NCBI RefSeq assembly: GCF_900095795.1
Contig: NZ_LT608328.1
Coordinates: 1,419,001 to 1,483,000, forward strand
DNA: 64,000 nucleotides
DNA from: Petrimonas mucosa
Lineage (GTDB): Bacteria > Bacteroidota > Bacteroidia > Bacteroidales > Dysgonomonadaceae
Reading direction: 5' to 3'
In this document: piece after piece, positions 1 through 7,443 of the stretch
Position numbering within the stretch: the stretch's first letter is position 1
How the letters are laid out: the number at the start of each line of letters is the position of its first letter
The notes under the pieces: generated by a model
Databases searched by the model: none
What the model saw: only the letters and a program-made list of their open reading frames with translations
Told to the model about the DNA's origin: nothing
Position numbers and translations under genes: made by a program

Positions 1-954
1 CAGTTTCTTGAACGTCAACTCTATCGTCCAGCGGTATTTATAAATCAAAGCCACCTCTTCGGGCGTTATTTCCCAATTGTTGGTGATAAACTTGTACTTT
101 CTGCCTTTTTCGTCTTTGTAGTAAACCAAGCGAAGACATAGCGTTTCGGGTTTCTTCTCTCGCTTATACTCCAAATGAATGTGTCCTATCTTATAAACGC
201 CAAATTCTTCTTTTGTGAGATTTTTTTCAAAAAGAACCTCCTGTAATTGGGCTTTGGCATTATCTTTCAGGCGGCAGACGAAATTTACGCCCTCCCTTGT
301 CCAATCGGCAAACTGCTGATAAAAGTTGTAGGCTTTATCGAAAACCAACATACTGCCTTTTGCCGGATTTAGATGTGCCAGAAACTTTTTGTCATGCATT
401 TTGGCTTCGCTGATAGTGGCAAAAACCGCCGTGTCGGCGTGTATGTCGGTCAGCATATGCACTTTTAGCCCGCCTTTTTTCTTGCCGTCATCTTTACGGT
501 TGCGCCCAACACCCTTCATGACTTCCGAAAACAGAGTGAATGTGCTTGAATCAAAGGCGTAGAATTCTTCAAAACTCACATCTTTTTTTCGGCTGACCGA
601 CAAAAGCGGACGAAAATAAGCTATCAATGCAAAATAATAAAGCTTGAAAAGCTCTTCGCTTCTGTCGCGCAAAGCATCGCCTGCAGTGCTTTTAGCCGGC
701 GAACAGTCCATATTCAGGTAATTCAATTTGCCTTCCAAAGCTCGCATGCTGTCGCACACTTCGCCCATCGAATCGCAGCGTGAAAATATCCCGAATAGCA
801 TGACAATTAGCTGATCCCATGAAAAAAAGGTTTTATAATAACGGTCGCTACCGCATTGTTGTACCAATAAGTCAAACTGCTCGCGTGGCAGCATTTTTAC
901 AATTTGTTTAAAAATCGGCTGACCGACTAAATTTTTTGTCTTACCTTTGCTCAT
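1..954 (-). CDS. IS4-family transposase with DUF4372 N-terminus, partial at window edge
   Basis: A continuous reading frame runs leftwards from an ATG at 954 to base 1 without a stop: 318 codons, with the C-terminus outside the window. The N-terminus (about residues 1-80) resembles the DUF4372 domain of Bacteroidetes IS4 transposases (GQPIFKQIVKMLP). DDE residues are visible as AFDSSTF, LVFDKAYNF and the IS4 signature YRWTIELTF at the cut end. It would catalyse cut-and-paste transposition. The element's upstream end must lie between 955 and 1070, but its terminal repeat cannot be defined because the other end is missing from the window. Intact as far as seen; whether the 3' end is complete is unknown. 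Confidence 0.88.
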   Translation of the reverse strand, partial: MSKGKTKNLVGQPIFKQIVKMLPREQFDLLVQQCGSDRYYKTFFSWDQLIVMLFGIFSRCDSMGEVCDSMRALEGKLNYLNMDCSPAKSTAGDALRDRSEELFKLYYFALIAYFRPLLSVSRKKDVSFEEFYAFDSSTFTLFSEVMKGVGRNRKDDGKKKGGLKVHMLTDIHADTAVFATISEAKMHDKKFLAHLNPAKGSMLVFDKAYNFYQQFADWTREGVNFVCRLKDNAKAQLQEVLFEKNLTKEEFGVYKIGHIHLEYKREKKPETLCLRLVYYKDEKGRKYKFITNNWEITPEEVALIYKYRWTIELTFKKL

Positions 955-1070
955 AGTTGAAAATTTGCGTTGCAATACAAATTTACAACTTAGGGGTGAA
1001 ACTTAGGTGGAACCCCTACTTTTTTCTAAATATTTTTGTCGGTCAGTAGTGATTTAAAATAGAAAAATTT

Positions 1071-1139
1071 GGTTCTATATGAAATACTGTGGGTAGTCAA
1101 ATTTGAGTTTGCCACAGGTAAAGTAAATCATGTTAATAA
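1071..1139. mobile_element. 69-base remnant of an ISL3-type element end
   Basis: Bases 1071-1139 are identical to 5848-5916, one end of the complete ISL3-type element downstream. The fragment contains the terminal inverted repeat (starting ggttctatatgaaatactgt) and the last codons of the transposase. Identity stops where the IS1634-type element begins. No other part of the ISL3 element is found on the far side of that element, so this is a deletion remnant and not a simple nested insertion. Confidence 0.85.
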
Positions 1140-2840
1140 CCGAAAATCCCGTGCTTTTGTAACCATATTTACAGCTCTCTTCCCGATGTTCTTTCCTTAC
1201 CCTTGAAGGTGTATGGTATCTCCAGGAGGTCGAAGACTAGTCGCTGAGCCGCGGTGGGTGTGGAGTACACATCCTTGTATTTTCCCTCGAAGTGAACCCT
1301 TGCATAAGTTTCCACCTTGCGCAACATATCTTGTTCAGACCAGTGTTTGCGTTTCTTCTTGTCAATCTGGCCCACCATTTTTCGTAACCTTGCAAGGATG
1401 ATCAGAGAGATGAAGGTCACGAAAATTTTACCCTTGATCGTCTGCTCGCTATGGTTCTTCAGGCGTCTCAAGTCCAGGAGATTCTTCTCATCATCGAAGT
1501 ACAATTCCACACCGTTTCTCTCCCGGTATTGTTCCAGTGCCTGAACCGCCGTTTTGGCTGAGGTAGAGATCAGTACCCAGTAACAACTGTCACTGTTGAT
1601 GAACTCCTGTATCGCCTCATCGTTATAATTCACCGACCGGCCCCGAACGGGGGTCTCCTTGACGATGAAGTAACGCTCATACATCGTCCGGTGTGATTCT
1701 ACAAGCTTGTCTGCTTCCAGCTCATCTTTCAAAGCCCTTAGCTTTTGCATGAAAGAGGCTATGATCTTGTCTTTTCTCGCGGGGTCAAAATACAGGTGAT
1801 ACCAGGTTCTGCCATGAGCAGGGGTAGTCTTGTAGATGGTCTTCCCGTACATGATACTCCCATTTTGCTCGATCAGGTTCCCCGGGCGCACAAGTGTGTC
1901 GCGATGTTCCGCGATCAATTTCTTTTGCCATGCGACATTGGACGGCACCGGGATGGTGAACTTGTAGCCCTCGCGTGACAACAGCTCAAGGTTGTAGTCA
2001 CTATAAAAACCGCGATCACCCACGAAGGTAAACCTTGGGACTTCCATCTTCTTCATCATCGACAACACCTGATCCAGGATCACCTTGTCGGACATGCTCC
2101 CGGGGAGCACCTGGTACCACATAGGCAGCCCGCTCCCACACGAGGTCAGCAGTGCCAGGTTGATTTGCTCGAGGTTTTCCCTATCCCTGTTGTACCCGTA
2201 CTCCGCGTAAGGGTTTCGTTTGCCGTAGGTACTCACGCTGGTCAAATCGAATAGCTGGCTCCCTTTTTCCGCGTGTTCCCCCGCCCAGAGTTGAAAGAAC
2301 GTGTTCACCTTGTCTTGCTTCAATCTCTCGAGCAATTCGGATACCCTTTGTGAACTCAACCCCATATTCCCCAAACCGCGCTGCTCCAACCAGTCTTCCG
2401 CGTTGCTCAATGCCTTCCCCCGACATATCTGGTAGTAAGACAACGCGATGATCTTGCGGGCATCATTTTCCCCGAAGCTCTCGGTCAAAACGCGTGAAAC
2501 ACCAGTATCCCGGGTCACCTTGTCAAGTATCATCGTCTCTCCAACGAATGTGGTGTTGGATACCTCGTTGGGCTTCTTTACCTCTGCGGCTAGTTGATGC
2601 ATCTTTTCCCGGTTCCTATAGTAAGTGTTGTAAATAGCCTCACCATCTGCCCCCTTCTTGCCAATACAGGTGCGCTTGTGCGTTGAGTAACCCTTTTCCC
2701 TGTCCCAGTATGACTCATCCTCGTAGAGATATACCGTTCCATTCTTCGCCTTGATCTCGATGACCCTTTTTCCCATGACAATGAATCTTCAATATGGTTA
2801 CAAATGTAACCATATTGTTTGAGAAAAACAAGGGTTTTCC
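1140..2840. mobile_element. IS1634-type insertion sequence
   Basis: The boundaries are inferred from imperfect inverted repeats around the transposase gene. The left end reads ccgaaaatcccgtgctttt from 1140. The right end, read on the minus strand from about 2840, is ggaaaacccttgtttttct. They match at roughly 13-14 of 19 positions with one gap. No convincing target-site duplication was found; both flanks are AT-rich and the left flank is the ISL3 remnant. The ends could be off by a few bases. Confidence 0.6.
1169..2776 (-). CDS. IS1634-family transposase
   Basis: A 535-residue DDE transposase of the usual IS1634 length, starting at an ATG at 2776. The catalytic aspartates are in LFDLTSVSTYG (about residue 177) and FVGDRGFYSD (about residue 254). 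The glutamate is in NGVELYFDDEKNLLDLRRLK (about residue 425), a long Y...E...K block as in IS4-like families. It mobilises its own element by DNA cleavage and strand transfer. The frame has no interruption, so this copy may be functional. It is the only gene of its element and reads towards the IS4-type gene. Frames on the other strand here are shadows. Confidence 0.9.
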   Translation of the reverse strand: MGKRVIEIKAKNGTVYLYEDESYWDREKGYSTHKRTCIGKKGADGEAIYNTYYRNREKMHQLAAEVKKPNEVSNTTFVGETMILDKVTRDTGVSRVLTESFGENDARKIIALSYYQICRGKALSNAEDWLEQRGLGNMGLSSQRVSELLERLKQDKVNTFFQLWAGEHAEKGSQLFDLTSVSTYGKRNPYAEYGYNRDRENLEQINLALLTSCGSGLPMWYQVLPGSMSDKVILDQVLSMMKKMEVPRFTFVGDRGFYSDYNLELLSREGYKFTIPVPSNVAWQKKLIAEHRDTLVRPGNLIEQNGSIMYGKTIYKTTPAHGRTWYHLYFDPARKDKIIASFMQKLRALKDELEADKLVESHRTMYERYFIVKETPVRGRSVNYNDEAIQEFINSDSCYWVLISTSAKTAVQALEQYRERNGVELYFDDEKNLLDLRRLKNHSEQTIKGKIFVTFISLIILARLRKMVGQIDKKKRKHWSEQDMLRKVETYARVHFEGKYKDVYSTPTAAQRLVFDLLEIPYTFKGKERTSGREL

Positions 2841-2935
2841 AAAATATTTTCACTATTTATCAGTAAATTACGTGTGATTGACAATAATCTGGTTAGAAAA
2901 AAGCGGGAATTTCAGTTTTAAAAAACAAGCCATCA

Positions 2936-4015
2936 CAGGAGTCTGGAGAGGAGCCTTCTCCCATTGTTACGGCATCCCTGCCGACAAGATACCGGCCTAT
3001 CGCACGCAGCTATGCCGGAGCCTCACTTTTGGCGGAGCTGATGATAAACAAGTATGTAAATCATCTCCCTTTTTACCGCCAGATACAGATGATGAAGCAG
3101 ATGGGTGCCAATCTGCCACCACCCACGGTCAATGATTGGTTCAAAGATACGGCCGATTTACTAAGACCGCTTTATTATCGTCTCAAGGAGCTCGTTCTTG
3201 CCACCGATTACATCCAGGTGGACGAGACAACCGTGCCCGTGATCAATAACGAGAAGCATAAAACCGTCAATGGATACATGTGGATGGTGCGTTCCGTCAT
3301 GGACTCACAGCTCTTCTTCCATTATGACCATGGTTCAAGGGCCCAGAATGTTGCCTTGTCCCTGTTGAAAGACTTCAGTGGTGCCATGCAGACGGACGGG
3401 TACGGCGTGTACAAGATCTACGAGCAGAAACAGGGCGTACTGCCCCTTGGATGTTGGGCCCATGCCAGAAGGAAGTTTGAAGAGTCATTGAAAAATGACA
3501 GGTCCAGGGCCGAATATGCCCTTGAGCAGATCGGCCTTCTCTACGAGGTGGAAAGGGAAGCCGATGATAAGAAACTCTCTTGCCAGGAGAGGGCGAATCT
3601 CAGGGAGAGTCATGCTTACCCCATCATGGTTGCCTTTGAAAAGTGGCTGGTGCGTGAATATGAAAAGGTTCTGCCCAAGAGCCCGATAGGAAAGGCGATA
3701 AAGTACACTTATGACATCTACCACCGTTTGACACGTTACCACCTGGATGGCAGATACCGCATTGACAATAATCTCGCCGAAAACAGCCTGAGAGGCCTGG
3801 CCCTGGGAAGAAAGAATTACCTTTTTTGCGGTAACCATGATGCTGCCGAGGATGCTGCAGTCATGTATTCATTGCTGGGGTGCTGCAAGGCTGCCGATGT
3901 GAACTTCCGTGACTGGATGGTTTATGTGCTGAGTCGTATCCACGACTATGACGAAGACTACACCAGAGATCTTGCAGAACTGCTCCCGGGCAACTACTCC
4001 AGGAGAAACCCCTAA
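2936..4015 (+). pseudogene. IS66-family transposase (TnpC), 5'-truncated
   Basis: The frame ending at 4015 encodes the C-terminal two thirds of an IS66 transposase. IS66-like sequence begins around 2936 (ESGEEPSPIVTA, then RPIARSYAGASLLAELM) and the frame is open back to 2897. The only usable start inside is a TTG at 3029. Catalytic residues are present: D in DYIQVDETTVPV, D in MQTDGYGVYK and E in YRIDNNLAENSLRG. A complete TnpC has about 510 residues; the N-terminal leucine-zipper and zinc-binding parts, and the TnpA and TnpB partners, are missing. It should be inactive. The truncation lies close to the right end of the IS1634-type element, so deletion associated with that insertion is one explanation. 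Confidence 0.8.
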
Positions 4016-4054
4016 AAACTCCACATCGACTCCGAATGTTTTGGAGGTTTTTGA

Positions 4055-5491
4055 AAGTCCACTTTCTTAGACCAGGAAATCATAGAATCAAATACGGACA
4101 TCACCGAATGCTTACAGAACTTCAAAAGCAACCGGGGTGCCCCCACCAAAGATGCCAGGCTTGTGCTGGGAGTGATCATCATCAAACACATCATGAAGAC
4201 GGACGATCGCGGGGTGATAGAGATGATCCAGGAGAATCCTTACATGCAGTATTTTCTTGGTCTCGAAGCTTTCACCTATGAACAGGTGATGACACCGTCA
4301 CTGCTGGTCTCTATCAGAAAGCGAATCGATCTGGACGTCTTTGAATCATTGACAGATGATTTGATAAGAAAGGGATTAAAGCTAAAAGCCGGGGCAAAAC
4401 AAGAAGAGGCTGACACGGTTACGAAGGATGATGAAGATGAAGATGGAGATGATCATGATGACGATCCGCATCCGGGTAACAAGGGTAAGCTTCAAATGGA
4501 CGCAACGGTCTGTGATGCGGACATTAAGTATCCCACAGACCTGGATTTGTTGAACGAAAGCCGTCAAAAGGCAGAAGAACTGATTGATGAACTGTGTTTG
4601 AAACTGGGAGTTCAGGATAAACCCCGCACATACAGGAGAGCAGCGCGCAAGGAGTTCCTGAATGTGTCGAAAATGAAGAGAAAACCAGCCAACGTGTTAC
4701 GAAAAGCGATACGCAAGCAGATCAACTACCTGAAACGGGATGTACGGATTATTAACAAGATGCTGGACACCATAAAGGATGAACCGATTCCTTTCGAGAG
4801 GCGGCAACTGAAATATTTTTTTGTCATCCAGCATCTGCTGGAACAACAGGAGACAATGTACAAGAAGAAGAGCCATCAGGTAGAAGATCGCATCGTGAGC
4901 ATTCATCAGCCGCATGTTCGCCCTATTGTCCGTGGCAAGGCCAAGGCCAAGACGGAGTTTGGAGCAAAGATCAACATCAGTCTGTTGGATGGCTATGCCA
5001 GGGTAGATCATTTCCACTGGGATGCGTTCAATGAGGGGCAGGATCTTCAGTCACAGGTTGAACGCTTCAGGAAGCTGACAGGGAAGTATCCGGAGCTGGT
5101 TCAGGTGGACAAGATATATCTTACCCGGGAGAACAGACGGTTCTTGAAAGAGAAAAGAATCCGCTACACCGGGGAACCACTGGGACGAAAGCCGGCAAAA
5201 GAGATCAAGAGCAAATACCAAAAACGTAAAGAGCGACGAGAGGCTGCAGAACGCAACCAGGTTGAAGGGAAGTTTGGTCAAGGCAAGCGTGGATATGGTT
5301 TAAATGATATCCGGGCCAGACTCTCCTCGACGTCAAGGAGTTGGATAGGGGCTATCATTTTTGTGATGAATCTGATCCGGCATATGAGGGATATTCCCTT
5401 ACCTTATTTTGTCTCGTTACTACAGAAGTTAATGATAGTGAGAAATATAAACATTTATCCACTCGGGCCACAAATGAAATTGTGTGCCTGA
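4055..5491 (+). pseudogene. IS5-type (IS1182-like) transposase, N-terminally truncated
   Basis: The reading frame is open from 4055 after a stop at 4052-4054; the first usable start is a GTG at 4163, giving 442 residues. The N-terminal DUF772-like part begins abruptly (STFLDQEIIESNTDITECL), so some 30 residues and the normal start seem lost. The DDE residues are recognisable: D in LQMDATVCDADIKYPTDLD, D in VQVDKIYLTRENRRFL, E in RNQVEGKFGQGKRGYG. An unusual run of acidic residues (about residues 85-105 from the GTG) separates the N-terminal domain from the catalytic core. It abuts the IS66 fragment, with only 40 bases between that stop and this frame. It could still be expressed from the GTG, but a functional transposase is unlikely. 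Confidence 0.65.
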
Positions 5492-5847
5492 TTGGGAATT
5501 AATAAGCAGACCCTAAATATCCATAATTCAGAAAGAAAGGAATTGCATTAATATTTAATCGTTAGGTCATTTATTCATCCTATGTGTTTACAAAATGTAA
5601 AGAATGAGTATAGGATAAAGAGGTGAAAAGGGGTCGGTGACACCTTTTCCGGAGCATATGCACCCAGTCTCGTCGCGAGGTGCAAAAACACAAGGTATTC
5701 CGGAGCATATGCACCCAATTTACCGGCTTAACAGCTTAACAATGTGATTGATATTTTTAGCACTTCCTGTTTTTAATCACTTTTCGGATTCCGGAGCATA
5801 CCCACCCACTTGTTAATTATTTTTGATATGATTGTGTGATGTTTAAT
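5492..5847. other. Gene-free stretch between transposase remnants
   Basis: No coding region is supported here. The stretch is AT-rich and holds three copies of a 20-base direct repeat (separate entry). It is probably junk left between truncated mobile elements. Confidence 0.6.
5647..5808 (+). repeat. Three direct copies of a 20-base motif, possible IS21-type end
   Basis: The motif ttccggagcatatgcaccca occurs at 5647-5666 and 5698-5717. A third copy with two changes (ttccggagcatacccaccca) is at 5789-5808. Spacing is irregular, about 51 and 91 bases. Multiple short direct repeats near an end are typical of IS21-family elements, so this may be an orphan IS21 end. No istA or istB gene is in the window. 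That assignment is inference; the repeats themselves are seen directly. Confidence 0.6.
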
Positions 5848-7117
5848 GGTTCTATATGAAATACTGTGGGTAGTCAAATTTGAGTTTGCCACAGGTAAAG
5901 TAAATCATGTTAATAAAATTCCGGGAGTTTCTATAACCCCTTGCTCTTTTTTTAGCCAATTGAATTTTTGAGTTTATTCCTTCGAGTATGCCATTTGAGA
6001 TTTTACTCTTTATATATCTCACAATGCCTCTCCAGTGGGCTTTAATGGTATTTACCAATCGGATAAAAGGTTGTATTTTAGATTCCATGGCAAAGTCACA
6101 CCAAAAGGCCAAATAGCTTTCTGCTTCTTCCGTGTCCTTTATCTGCCAAAAGTCCTCAAACATTTCTTTAAGCCAATATCCCTGCCCTAGCTTTGGATAC
6201 ATCTCGAGTAGTATATCATTCTCTGTTTGTAGTTTGTCGCTCAATTTCTTTTTCAGAAAAGTATACTTATGTCCTTTCAGCAGCTCATTTCCTGTTCGTT
6301 CTAATTTACGGAGTTCATCCATCGCCTTATTGACCTCTTTTACCACGTGAAACTTATCAAATGTTATTTGACTCTCTGGAAGATACGCTGTGCAACCCGC
6401 GATAAAAGAGGGTGACATATCTATACAAACATCTTCGATTTGAGTGGTATCTACATGTTTGCTTTCTAAATACTTTACGCTCTCTTCGATACAATCAGAA
6501 CCTTTGCCCTGACAGGCGTAAAGTACACGCCGTTCGTTCAAATCGACCAAATGTGTGATGTAGTTATGCCCCTTCTTCTGTGAAGTTTCATCAAAACCGA
6601 TTTGAGTTAAGTTTTCAGGGATATCTTTTTTATGTGCACGTTCTACCCAATAATTGAAAATTCCCCAGATACGTTGTGCGTAAACCTTTAACGTGGAAGC
6701 AACGCTGCTTACAGGCATTTCTTTCTCTATCAGCAACATAGAGAACGCTTCAAACAATAAAGTGAAACCACTTCCTTTTCGTGCCCAAGGTACACTTTGA
6801 ACCTCCGTCTTGCCGTCAGATTGTTTTACCCGGGGTATGCGCGCATGCAAATAGCAGCGATACTGGAAAAAATTCAGATGTTGCCATGTATGATCGCTAC
6901 TGTCATAAGCTGTATAATAAGCTCCGTCGGGCATTAAAAACTTTGAGCCTCGCTCAAAGTCTATGTGGATATCCAACTGTGATATGCTTGGATCAATATC
7001 TATTTTGGTAATGATCCACGGTTTTTCCAAACCTAATGCTAAAGTGAAAAGTGCTATTGAATTCATTCCACAAAGTTAATTCAATTTTAATTTACCCATA
7101 CAATATCATATAGAACC
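5848..7117. mobile_element. Complete ISL3-type insertion sequence
   Basis: A 1270-base element bounded by imperfect inverted repeats of about 25 bases: ggttctatatgaaatactgt from 5848, and ggttctatatgatattgtat read on the minus strand from 7117. It carries one transposase gene. No 8-base target duplication is present (tgtttaat on the left, gaatttat on the right), which suggests that one flank has been lost or rearranged since insertion. Its right end abuts a CRISPR remnant. Confidence 0.85.
5852..7066 (-). CDS. ISL3-family transposase
   Basis: A 404-residue protein starting at 7066. DDE residues are in IGFDETSQKKGHNY (about 158), VCIDMSPSFIAGC (about 214) and NGILEGINSKIQLAKKRARG (about 366), with the typical FDKFHVVKEVNKAMDELRK block between the last two. 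It would cut and rejoin the element ends. The N-terminal region that forms a zinc ribbon in many ISL3 transposases keeps the DHTWQHLNFFQYRCYLHAR part but lacks the CxxC pairs. The frame is intact and both inverted repeats are present, so this copy may be mobile. It is slightly shorter than the common 430 residues. Confidence 0.9.
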   Translation of the reverse strand: MNSIALFTLALGLEKPWIITKIDIDPSISQLDIHIDFERGSKFLMPDGAYYTAYDSSDHTWQHLNFFQYRCYLHARIPRVKQSDGKTEVQSVPWARKGSGFTLLFEAFSMLLIEKEMPVSSVASTLKVYAQRIWGIFNYWVERAHKKDIPENLTQIGFDETSQKKGHNYITHLVDLNERRVLYACQGKGSDCIEESVKYLESKHVDTTQIEDVCIDMSPSFIAGCTAYLPESQITFDKFHVVKEVNKAMDELRKLERTGNELLKGHKYTFLKKKLSDKLQTENDILLEMYPKLGQGYWLKEMFEDFWQIKDTEEAESYLAFWCDFAMESKIQPFIRLVNTIKAHWRGIVRYIKSKISNGILEGINSKIQLAKKRARGYRNSRNFINMIYFTCGKLKFDYPQYFI

Positions 7118-7235
7118 GAATTTATTTGACGATAATACTCTCTTCCAATCGTACCATAGTGGAATTGAAATAACGCAGTGCAGACGTTATGCTCACCACG
7201 CTCGACTTCCAATCGTACCATAGTGGAATTGAAAT
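7118..7235 (+). CRISPR. CRISPR array remnant: two identical 30-base repeats
   Basis: Identical 30-base repeats lie at 7142-7171 and 7206-7235. Each begins cttccaatcgtaccatagtg and ends gaattgaaat. One complete 34-base spacer (7172-7205) separates them. Bases 7118-7141 look like the 3' part of another spacer cut by the ISL3-type element. Repeat length, spacer length and the GAAAT end fit type I-B or type III repeats. If the usual orientation holds, the leader lay to the left and has been lost, and the right end is the trailer end. No cas gene is visible in the window, so the array is probably dead or served in trans. Confidence 0.7.
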
Positions 7236-7382
7236 GAGAAAACTTTCCTGTTTAGGATAGGGGCATGGGTATTCCAAACAGGAGTGATTCTGTAGATTTC
7301 GGATTCATTTAACTAACATAGTTTTTACCTCCTTAGGTGTGGTTACTACAACCCTCACTATATGTCGATTGACGCGAAATGT

Positions 7383-7413
7383 TTTGGACTTAGCATTTTA
7401 ATTTGTTACTTTG
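7383..7413 (+). promoter_or_regulatory. Probable metH promoter
   Basis: A TTTG at 7383-7386 is followed after 19 bases by TTACTTTG at 7406-7413. This matches the Bacteroidetes sigma consensus (TTTG, 19-20 bases, TAnnTTTG) except for one base. Transcription would start near 7420, between a TTG at 7411 and the ATG at 7444, which supports the ATG as the metH start. No cobalamin riboswitch features were recognised in 7236-7443. Confidence 0.6.
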
Positions 7414-7443
7414 TGCACGCCTAAACGTTGGATAAAGACTGAC

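Noticed and set aside
5840-7125. Target-site duplication of the ISL3-type element
   Set aside because: The 8 bases on either side differ, so no duplication can be claimed.
7236-7443. Cobalamin riboswitch upstream of metH
   Set aside because: No B12-box-like or other recognisable riboswitch sequence was seen, and the leader after the proposed promoter is too short.
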